Origin: Allobosea sp. BK604
Lineage (GTDB): Bacteria; Pseudomonadota; Alphaproteobacteria; Rhizobiales; Beijerinckiaceae
NCBI RefSeq assembly: GCF_004341515.1
Contig: NZ_SLZF01000014.1
Span: forward strand, 124,001-188,000
Direction of reading: 5' to 3'
Length of the DNA: 64,000 nt
Both the position numbers and the translations under genes were made by a program. Positions 7,799-14,307 of the stretch are shown here, piece by piece. The first letter of the stretch is position 1; the number at the start of each line of letters is the position of its first letter. The notes below the pieces were generated by a model that was not told where the DNA came from, made no database searches, and saw only the letters and a program-made list of their open reading frames with translations.

Positions 7799-9571
7799 AT
7801 GGTGCATCCATCGGTTCCGCCCTATTCGCCCGAGCGCATACGCCATGAGCGCTTCATGCTGACGCGTCTCGCGCTCGGCGCGGCTGCGCTTGGGCTGGCG
7901 CCAGCCTATCTTGCCTGGCGTGGCGCGCCCGGGGCCCTGGAGGCGCTTCTGCTGGTTGCCATGGCGCTGCCGCTCCTCGCCGTTTTCGTGCTCTCGCGCA
8001 GCGGCCGGCTCGATATCGCCCATGGCATTTCGGCGGCCTCCCTGGCGCTGTTCGTCGCTGCGCTCGCGGGCATGACCGGCGGCGCGGCTTCGCCCTTCCT
8101 GATCTGGCTCGCGGCCGTGCCGGCCGGAGCGATGCTCTTCGGCGCGCGTGACTATGTCGTGCGGGCAGGGGCGATCGCCGCCGCAGCGCTTGCCGGCATT
8201 CTGTCCTTGCATCAGCTCGGCATCTTCGCCGAAGCAGCGCCCTGGGTCGCCACGGCGATGCCGGCCATCGCCGCACTGGCTGTCCTGCACGCGATCATGA
8301 TTGCGGTCATGGCCCTGCAGCATCGCGACGGCGAGCAGCGCGAGCGCCGCGCCGCCGATATGCGCGCACAGCTTCTGCTCGACCATGTCGGCGATCTCGT
8401 GACCTGGCACGATGCGACCGGCGGGGTCGTGTTCGCCAATGCCGCCGCCGAGGCGCTTGCCGGCGCCGAGCCGCGCGACCTGATCGGCCGTGGCCTGCTC
8501 GACCGTGTCCATGTCGCCGACCGGCCGCTCTTCCTGAAGGCGTTGAGCGATGCCGCCCATGGCGCGGGCCCGAGCAGCGCTTGCTTCCGCACCTTGTTCG
8601 TGCCGCGCGAACTCGGCCCGGAGCCGAGTTCGCCGGTTGCGCTCTGGCTGGAAATGAAGGCCCACCGCGTTGCCGATGCGACGTCGCGCGACGGCGTCGC
8701 TGTGGTCTGCGTGATGCGCGACGTCACCGCCAGCCGCGCCCTCGACGAGGAGCGTGCCCGCGTCCATGCCGCTGCGCTCAAGGCCAATGACATCAAGGGC
8801 CAGTTCCTGGCCACGCTGAGCCATGAGCTGCGCACGCCGCTCAACGCCATCATCGGATTCTCGGAGATGCTGGGCGGCGATCACGCCCGCCTGCTCGATG
8901 CCGAGAAGCGTCTCGACTATGCCCGGATCATCCATGATTCCGGCCACCACCTGCTCGATGTGGTCAATACGCTGCTCGATATCTCGAAGATCGAGAGCGG
9001 CGCGATGACGATCGAGCAGGAGACGCTCGATCTGGCGGTGATCGCGCGGGATTGCTCCGCGCTGATGGCGCTGCGCGCCGAAAATGGCGGGGTCGCGCTC
9101 GAGCGCGTCTCCGGCCCCGACCTCCCGGCCGTGATCGGCGACAAGCGCGCGCTCAAGCAGATCATGATCAACCTCCTATCCAATGCGGTGAAGTTCACGC
9201 CGGCGGGCGGGCGCGTCACGCTCGCGGTGATCCGCGACGGCGAGATGATCGACCTCTCCGTGTCCGACACGGGCATCGGCATCGCGGCCTCCGACTTGCC
9301 GCGCCTCGGCGATCCGTTCTTCCAGGCCAAGAGTTCCTATGACCGCACGTATGAGGGGACCGGGCTCGGACTGTCGGTCGTGCGTGGCCTGGTTGGCCTG
9401 CATGGCGGCTGCCTGACGGTCGAAAGCGCGCCCGGCATCGGCACGCGCGTCTCGGTGCGGCTGCCGATCGGCGGCGTCGCGGCCGCCTCGCAGCCGGTCA
9501 AGATCGAGACCTTCGCCCGGGCGCCACGCCGCGGCCTTGAAACCAAGCTTCCTTTTCGTCTGACTGCCTGA
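7799..9571 (+). CDS. Membrane PAS-domain sensor histidine kinase (DivJ/PleC-like candidate)
   Basis: About 590 residues. Five or six hydrophobic helices fill roughly the first 185 residues. A PAS-like domain follows (LLLDHVGDLVTWHD onward, then LWLEMKAHRV). After a helical linker comes the H box FLATLSHELRTPLNAIIGF with the phospho-accepting His. The ATPase domain shows NLLSNAVKFTPAGG (N box), DTGIGIA (G1) and GTGLGLSVV (G2). No receiver domain or response regulator is adjacent. The architecture resembles DivJ, and a CtrA-type box lies upstream, so a role in the DivK/CtrA cell-cycle pathway is plausible but inferred. I prefer ATG 7799 (AGGTGG five bases upstream); GTG 7748 and ATG 7772 are in frame. 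Confidence 0.88.
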   Translation: MVHPSVPPYSPERIRHERFMLTRLALGAAALGLAPAYLAWRGAPGALEALLLVAMALPLLAVFVLSRSGRLDIAHGISAASLALFVAALAGMTGGAASPFLIWLAAVPAGAMLFGARDYVVRAGAIAAAALAGILSLHQLGIFAEAAPWVATAMPAIAALAVLHAIMIAVMALQHRDGEQRERRAADMRAQLLLDHVGDLVTWHDATGGVVFANAAAEALAGAEPRDLIGRGLLDRVHVADRPLFLKALSDAAHGAGPSSACFRTLFVPRELGPEPSSPVALWLEMKAHRVADATSRDGVAVVCVMRDVTASRALDEERARVHAAALKANDIKGQFLATLSHELRTPLNAIIGFSEMLGGDHARLLDAEKRLDYARIIHDSGHHLLDVVNTLLDISKIESGAMTIEQETLDLAVIARDCSALMALRAENGGVALERVSGPDLPAVIGDKRALKQIMINLLSNAVKFTPAGGRVTLAVIRDGEMIDLSVSDTGIGIAASDLPRLGDPFFQAKSSYDRTYEGTGLGLSVVRGLVGLHGGCLTVESAPGIGTRVSVRLPIGGVAAASQPVKIETFARAPRRGLETKLPFRLTA

Positions 9572-9587
9572 TCGAGAGCCTGTAACC

Positions 9588-10190
9588 ATGTCCGCAACGC
9601 TCGCAGCCCGCGCCCATACCAACGCGACCCTGTCCGCGCCGCCGGTCAGGCGCAGCCAGCCGGCCCGTCGCAAGACCTCCTGGCTCGGACAGGTCTGGCG
9701 CGCGGCCCTGCGCCGCCCCGGCCGCAGCCTCGTGTTGTTCCTCTTCGCCGGCGCAGCGATGGCCATCGCGATGAACGCGCTCGTCTTCCAGAAGGTGCGC
9801 CACCCGGCCCCGATCGCCGCCGTGCCTGCGCCCGTCTCGCCGCCGGCGCGTCCGGCCGAGCTTCGCCTCGAGCAATCCGCCGCTGCGCCCGAGGCTGCGC
9901 CGGCCGCCGTCATGCCTGCCGCGGTGCCGCGCCCGCCGGTGCGCCCGGTCGAGCGCCAGCAGACCGCCGCGCGCGAGGCCGCACCGCGTCCGCCGGCACC
10001 CGTCGCCGCGGCTGCGCCGCGCTCGGCGCCGGCCGTGCAGCCTGCTTCGGCACCGGCCCCGGCGGCGCGCAACACCGCCCCGCGCGATCCGATCGCCGAT
10101 CTCATCAATGGTGACATGCGTCCGCCGGCCGAGATCCGCGGCGTCGCCGCCGCACGGCCTGCCGCGCCGCGCCGCAGCGCGGAAAACTGA
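9588..10190 (+). CDS. Single-pass membrane protein with Ala/Pro-rich tail, function unknown
   Basis: 200 residues, 16 bases after the kinase gene and so probably in its operon. A basic N-terminus (RRSQPARRKTSWLGQVWR) precedes one TM helix at about residues 46-64. The rest is a Pro/Ala-rich, low-complexity region ending in DPIADLINGDMRPP and a basic tail. In my recollection, related Hyphomicrobiales proteins at this position carry a C-terminal peptidoglycan-binding domain; none is visible here. The protein would be membrane anchored with a disordered periplasmic tail. Codon bias matches the neighbours. A truncated or reduced envelope protein is the best guess. Confidence 0.7.
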   Translation: MSATLAARAHTNATLSAPPVRRSQPARRKTSWLGQVWRAALRRPGRSLVLFLFAGAAMAIAMNALVFQKVRHPAPIAAVPAPVSPPARPAELRLEQSAAAPEAAPAAVMPAAVPRPPVRPVERQQTAAREAAPRPPAPVAAAAPRSAPAVQPASAPAPAARNTAPRDPIADLINGDMRPPAEIRGVAAARPAAPRRSAEN

Positions 10191-10208
10191 GCCGTCGGCG
10201 CCGGCGGC

Positions 10209-10544
10209 ATGGCGCGCCTCACCAGCGATTTCTGGGTCTCCGCCTATTTGTACCAGGCGGCGCTCGAAGGGCTCGTCGCCGTCCTGCGCCGCCGCGGCGC
10301 GCGCGAGGCCGGGGCGATCTTCGTCAAGCTCGACCGGCTCGACGGCACGGCCGCGCTCTACGGGCCGGCCCCGCAGGCGCTGGCGGATGAAAGCGGCGTC
10401 CGCCGCTTCCAGCTCATCCTCGATTCCGATCCGGGCAGCATCGAGGAGCGTGTCGAGCGTGAGCGCCGCTTCGATCCCGATCTCTGGCTGGTCGAGATCG
10501 AGAATCGCAACGGCGATCCCAAGCTCGATCTCGTCGAGCCCTGA
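10209..10544 (+). CDS. DUF1491 family protein
   Basis: 111 residues, small and soluble. It has the features of DUF1491: an N-terminal TSDFWVSAYLYQA, a central GAIFVKLDRLDGTAALYGPAP, and a C-terminal RRFDPDLWLVEIENR with the terminal LDLVE. The family is almost confined to Alphaproteobacteria and has no known function. It lies 18 bases after the preceding envelope gene and probably shares its transcript. No strong ribosome site is visible before ATG 10209, which fits translational coupling. Confidence 0.88.
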   Translation: MARLTSDFWVSAYLYQAALEGLVAVLRRRGAREAGAIFVKLDRLDGTAALYGPAPQALADESGVRRFQLILDSDPGSIEERVERERRFDPDLWLVEIENRNGDPKLDLVEP

Positions 10545-10551
10545 GCGGCCT

Positions 10552-10655
10552 TAGAGCATTTTCGAGCGAAGTGGACACCGGTTCGCGTGAAGAAAATGCG
10601 TCAAAACAAATAGATAGAGAATTTTCGCGATTCGAAGAAACGCGGAAATGCTCTA
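10552..10655 (+). repeat. Family A 104-bp intergenic element, complete copy
   Basis: Begins TAGAGCATTTTCGAGCGAAG and ends GCGGAAATGCTCTA, so the outer 10 bp are perfect inverted repeats. It lies between the convergent DUF1491 and DUF2336 genes. Its right-hand CTA is the complement of the TAG stop codon of the DUF2336 gene. Confidence 0.92.
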
Positions 10656-11783
10656 GCCCTGCTCGCGCTTGCCTTTGAGCGTGCGCCGGACCTCGTCGAG
10701 CACCGTGCGGCTGTCGGGCTTGGCGGCGCCGGGGCGCGCCGGCGTGCCGCTCGGATCCATCGCCGGCTGATGCTGGCTGCGCCGCGCAGGCGGCTGGACG
10801 CTCTCGCCGGCGACCTGCATGACGAGCCGATAGGCGACGCCCCGGCTGACCGAGCGCATCAGGGCCACCAGCGCGAAGATGCGATCGACCGAATGGGCCG
10901 CCTCGTCGCTGAGCCGGATCAGCAGGCGGGTGGCATCCTCGACGCTGATTCCGGTCGCGATCATCGCCAGTGCGATCAGGTCGCGCGAGCGATCCTGCGC
11001 CATCGCGTCGGCAAGGGGCGGTCCGCCGCCGAGCTGGCTCGCGATCACTCCGAAGATGCTGTCGCGATCCTCTCCCGCGGTCAGCAGCCAGCCGTCGAAG
11101 GTCTCGGCATCGAGCGAGGCCCGCCGCTCCGACGGGCCGAGCGCCTCGATTGCCGCTAGCGAATCGAGCATGGCGAGCCGCCGCTCCGGCCCGGCCTGGA
11201 GGAACAGCGGGATGAGTTCCGCAGCGGCGAGATCGCGCCGGGCGAGCAGCCCGGGCGCATAGACGGCATCGGTGCGGGCGCGCGCCAGCAGCAGGTCGAG
11301 CCCGGCGCGGGGCAGGGGGGCGGGGTTGGCGATCAGCGCGAGATCGAGCGCCCGCTCGCCGCGCCCGGCCAGCATCAGGCTTGCGGCCGCCGGGAGATCG
11401 GCCCGCTCGGCGAGCGCGAGCATGGCTTCACCGTCGCCATGCCCGGCGATCTCCTCGAGCTCGGCCGGCGGCAACGGCGCGCCGTGGCGTAGCAGCGCCG
11501 CCAGCACTGCGCCGCCGCGCGCCCTCAGTGCCTGGAGCACGGCAGCGGGCGCGTGGCGCCAGCCGGCGAGCTTGCGCGCCAGGATCGTCGCGGTCGCCTC
11601 GTCGACAGTCGGGATCAGCGCGGTCGCGAGCTCGCTGAAGGCGGCGATGTCCTCGGCCGGCGGCTGCGGCGTCGAGAGCAGGAGATCGGCCTTCACCCGC
11701 AGCGAGACCTGGCTGAGATCCAGCCCGCCATCACGCGCGAGGCGGGCGAGTTGGGCTAGCTCGGCGGAGATGCGGGAGGGCAT
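10653..11783 (-). CDS. DUF2336 domain-containing protein
   Basis: 376 residues, all-alpha and rich in Leu and Ala with HEAT-like periodicity (for example RRDLAAAELIPLFLQAG and SLMLAGRGERALDLALIAN). This fits DUF2336, a family of alphaproteobacterial helical-repeat proteins of unknown role. The last 45 residues are charged and probably disordered. Its TAG stop codon is the terminal trinucleotide of the family A element at 10552-10655, so the C-terminus may have been set by the element. A TTAACCAT half-site resembling CtrA targets lies upstream at about 11828. Confidence 0.75.
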   Translation of the reverse strand: MPSRISAELAQLARLARDGGLDLSQVSLRVKADLLLSTPQPPAEDIAAFSELATALIPTVDEATATILARKLAGWRHAPAAVLQALRARGGAVLAALLRHGAPLPPAELEEIAGHGDGEAMLALAERADLPAAASLMLAGRGERALDLALIANPAPLPRAGLDLLLARARTDAVYAPGLLARRDLAAAELIPLFLQAGPERRLAMLDSLAAIEALGPSERRASLDAETFDGWLLTAGEDRDSIFGVIASQLGGGPPLADAMAQDRSRDLIALAMIATGISVEDATRLLIRLSDEAAHSVDRIFALVALMRSVSRGVAYRLVMQVAGESVQPPARRSQHQPAMDPSGTPARPGAAKPDSRTVLDEVRRTLKGKREQG

Positions 11784-11963
11784 GCGGGCAACTCGAGGAG
11801 GGATTCGACGGTTTCGGGCAGGTTATGCCGCAGGCGTTTACATGACGTTAACCATGTCGATGCCTGATGCGAACAGGAGGGCTTGGCTAGCGATGCGGGT
11901 TCGTCCCGAAAGCCGATCGTCATCCGTGACCGCAATCCAGGCGCCAGCCAAAGGAGGCGCATC

Positions 11964-12176
11964 ATGGCCGTCGTCATTCCGTTCGCGCCGCGCCGGCGTT
12001 CGCAGGGCAGGATTTCCGCGCAGGAAACCCGGACGCCCGGCGAGATCCTGTTCTTCACCGGCGTCCGCTATGAGCGCCAGCCGGAGCCGCTGCCGGCCGC
12101 CAAGCCGCCGCGCCGCTCGCCGAGATCAGGTTCCCGCAGCAAGACGATCGCCAAGACCGCCGGACAGCCGGCGTGA
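11964..12176 (+). CDS. Small basic protein, function unknown
   Basis: 70 residues from ATG 11964, with AAAGGAGG seven bases upstream, which decides this start over in-frame upstream codons. The N-terminus AVVIPFAPRRR and the central EILFFTGVRYER look conserved-protein-like; the C-terminal third is Lys/Arg/Pro-rich. There is no membrane segment. I recognise no named family, although similar small basic proteins occur in other Hyphomicrobiales. Its stop overlaps the GTG start of the next gene (GTGA). Confidence 0.75.
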   Translation: MAVVIPFAPRRRSQGRISAQETRTPGEILFFTGVRYERQPEPLPAAKPPRRSPRSGSRSKTIAKTAGQPA

Positions 12177-12994
12177 GGCTATTTGCGTCGTTGCGGCGAT
12201 CCAGAGCATTTTCGAGCGAAGTGGACACCGGTTCGGGGCCGAGCCCACGGCTTGCCGCGGCGCTGGTTCTTGGTCTCACGGTGGCGGCCTGCACTGCCGG
12301 CGATTTCGGCCGGCCGCGGCCGGGCGTCTGGAATGATGTGATCGGTCCCGAACTCGGCTTCTGGGCGGCGACGGCCCGGGGCGAGGCGGCTTCGCCCTTC
12401 CACCTGACCGATGACGAGGAGCAATTGCGCGATCGCGCCTGGCGCTTCGTCATGCCGGCCTATGCGCGCAATTATTTCGACATCCAGGTCTCCGACCTCG
12501 CCTACAAGCGCATCCTGCCGGTCGAGGCGCAGTCGAGTGCGATCTCCGACTATTTCAACGGCCTGACCGGAGTGGCCTATCGCTCGGCGGCCTCGCGCTA
12601 TAATCGCCTCGCTGAGGATGCCCATGCCGACCGTCTGCTGCTCAGCCCGTTCCGGGGCAATGCCTGGCGGGTCGTCGCGGCCGATCGCGTGCGCATGCGC
12701 GCCGTCGATGCCTCGCCGCTGGTGCCGCCGGATCAGCGCGGGCCTGCCTTCGCGCGCGTGGTCGAGAACGAGGGGGTGATCCTCTGGGTCTGCGAGCGCA
12801 TCAGGTTCCGCATGGCAAGCTATCGCTACGCGCTCGCCAATCTCGTGGTCGAGATGCCGTCGCGCGAGGCAATCCGTGCCGAGCGCAGCATCATGGCGCT
12901 GGAGCAGGAAGCCGGCCCGCTCTGCAAGATCGAGCTCATCGGCGTCTTCGGCGGCGGAGCGCCGCCCGACAAGCCGGTCGTCTACAAGGGTTGA
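12173..12994 (+). CDS. Putative lipoprotein with a repeat fragment in its N-terminus
   Basis: 273 residues if started at GTG 12173, which overlaps the preceding stop codon. A lipoprotein signal is visible (LAAALVLGLTVAAC, lipidated Cys near residue 41), so it should sit in an envelope membrane facing the periplasm. The mature part is about 230 residues with a conserved look (AWRFVMPAYARNYFDIQV, YFNGLTGVAYRSAASRYN, FARVVENEGVILWVCERI). Bases 12203-12235 are the left end of a family A element and encode RAFSSEVDTG ahead of the signal peptide. A GTG within the fragment (12221) would give a normal-length signal peptide. Function is unknown. Confidence 0.75.
   Translation: MRLFASLRRSRAFSSEVDTGSGPSPRLAAALVLGLTVAACTAGDFGRPRPGVWNDVIGPELGFWAATARGEAASPFHLTDDEEQLRDRAWRFVMPAYARNYFDIQVSDLAYKRILPVEAQSSAISDYFNGLTGVAYRSAASRYNRLAEDAHADRLLLSPFRGNAWRVVAADRVRMRAVDASPLVPPDQRGPAFARVVENEGVILWVCERIRFRMASYRYALANLVVEMPSREAIRAERSIMALEQEAGPLCKIELIGVFGGGAPPDKPVVYKG
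12203..12235 (+). repeat. Family A element, truncated left end inside a coding region
   Basis: 33 bases identical to the left end of the complete elements (AGAGCATTTTCGAGCGAAGT onward to the ACCGGTTCG core). The rest of the element is missing. It is read in frame as part of the lipoprotein N-terminus. Confidence 0.88.
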
Positions 12995-12995
12995 G

Positions 12996-13102
12996 TGCTC
13001 GAGAATTTGCGCGCTTCGGAGAAGCGCGAAAATTCTCTATCTCTTTGTTTTAACGCATTTTCTTCACGCGAACCGGTATCCATTTCGCTCGAAGATGCTC
13101 TA
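12996..13102 (-). repeat. Family A element, complete copy, inverted
   Basis: The minus strand reads TAGAGCATCTTCGAGCGAAA at its left end and closes with a diverged GAATTTGCGCGCTTCGG-type right half. It lies between the convergent lipoprotein and DUF1254 genes. The terminal CTA (13100-13102) is the stop codon of the DUF1254 gene. Confidence 0.9.
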
Positions 13103-13729
13103 GTCGGCGAGGCCGCAGGCGACCCCGGTCGCCAGCGCTTCGGCCTCGCTCCGGTCCGAGGGGCGCTCCATCAGCACGCGCGCCACGATCAGCCCCTGCT
13201 GGGTATCGGAGACCACGCGCAGCTCGCGCGTCGTCTCGCCATCCTCGTCCTGGGCCAGCCTGTCATCGTGCTGCGCCTCGGTCATCACCACGAATTCGAG
13301 CGTGCCGCGGATCGCGGCGCGGTCGGTGATGGCATAGACCACGCCGCCGCCGCGCCGGTGCAGCGACAGGCCCAGCGGCAGCGTGCCGGTGCGCGCCACG
13401 ACCCGCAGGGGGCCGCCGCTGAGATCGTAGCTGCAGACTGCCGTGACCGTGGCCGGATCGGCATCGCGCAGGTCGGGCTGGCCCGACGCGCCGGGCGTAA
13501 GCAATTCGGCCTTCCCGCCGGTTCCGAAGCTCATATAGGCCGTTGCCGCATCATGTTCCGACACCAGCGGGATCAGCAGGATCGTCACGATATGGACGAT
13601 CCCGGCCAGCACGATTCCGGCCAGCGTCGCCAGCGCGAAGCGGCGCACGAGCGCGGCGAGCCGCGAACGCCATGGCAATCTGTACGCGGGCAATGTTGCG
13701 CCCTGGTCGGACGGGTCGAGCACGCTCAT
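13100..13729 (-). CDS. DUF1254-type membrane protein
   Basis: 209 residues. One TM helix lies at about residues 33-56 (ALATLAGIVLAGIVHIVTIL), followed by a periplasmic domain. The sequence after the helix (RTGTLPLGLSLHRRGGGVVYAITDR) fits the DUF1254 half of the DUF1254/DUF1214 system, which in Hyphomicrobiales is split into two small adjacent genes. It overlaps the upstream DUF1214 gene by four bases (ATGA), so the two are translationally coupled. The stop codon comes from a family A element. The biochemical role of the pair is unknown; proximity to PBP1A hints at an envelope role. Confidence 0.85.
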   Translation of the reverse strand: MSVLDPSDQGATLPAYRLPWRSRLAALVRRFALATLAGIVLAGIVHIVTILLIPLVSEHDAATAYMSFGTGGKAELLTPGASGQPDLRDADPATVTAVCSYDLSGGPLRVVARTGTLPLGLSLHRRGGGVVYAITDRAAIRGTLEFVVMTEAQHDDRLAQDEDGETTRELRVVSDTQQGLIVARVLMERPSDRSEAEALATGVACGLAD

Positions 13730-14301
13730 CGGCAGTCGACCCGGTTGATGCGCGGCAGGATTTCCGGCCGCATCTCATTGGCATGGCTCGAGATCGGCGT
13801 GTCGTAGAGCCTGAGCCGGAACTGGAATCGGCCGCCTGACGGCAGCGGCAGCCAGTTCCCGGCCTCTGGCGTCGCGGCGGCGGCGATGCGCAGGTCGCCC
13901 TGCTCGTCCCGCACCACTTCGGCATCGGAAAAGCCGCTGCGCTCCAGCGGCAGGCGGAAGGCGTGCCCGTCGAGATCGGTGACGCTGAGCGTCCAGCCCC
14001 GCGTCGTCGGCGTCGTCCCGGTGATCAGATAGCGACAGCGCCCGTCCAGGCCGACGCCGCTCGCATCGCGGTCCGCGATCAGCTCGAGCCCTTCGCCGGC
14101 GCCGAGCGGCAGGTGCACGCCCCGCACCAGATAGGCCCGCATATAGGGGTCGATATCGCGGCTGCCGCTGCGTGGCCAGCTCGTCCATGCGCCGATCTGC
14201 GTCATGCCCAGGAGCGGCCGGCCGGCGACGGCATATTGCGCCGAGGCGAAGCCGAGTCCGGCGCCGAGCGCGATCACATAGGCGAGTGTGATGCCGCGCA
14301 T
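13726..14301 (-). CDS. DUF1214 domain-containing protein
   Basis: 191 residues with an N-terminal signal or anchor segment (GITLAYVIALGAGLGFASAQ). A DUF1214 fold follows (DPYMRAYLVRGVHLPLGAGE, GWTLSVTDLDG, and the C-terminal RFQFRLRLYDTP). It is the partner of the overlapping DUF1254 gene. It starts six bases after the PBP1A gene ends, so mrcA-DUF1214-DUF1254 form one transcription unit. Larger fused DUF1254/DUF1214 proteins exist elsewhere. No catalytic residues can be named. Confidence 0.9.
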   Translation of the reverse strand: MRGITLAYVIALGAGLGFASAQYAVAGRPLLGMTQIGAWTSWPRSGSRDIDPYMRAYLVRGVHLPLGAGEGLELIADRDASGVGLDGRCRYLITGTTPTTRGWTLSVTDLDGHAFRLPLERSGFSDAEVVRDEQGDLRIAAAATPEAGNWLPLPSGGRFQFRLRLYDTPISSHANEMRPEILPRINRVDCR

Positions 14302-14307
14302 GGTCGC

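Noticed and set aside
11828..11835. TTAACCAT half-site as a CtrA target between DUF2336 and the next gene
   Set aside because: A single half-site is frequent by chance; there is no second TTAA at the required distance.
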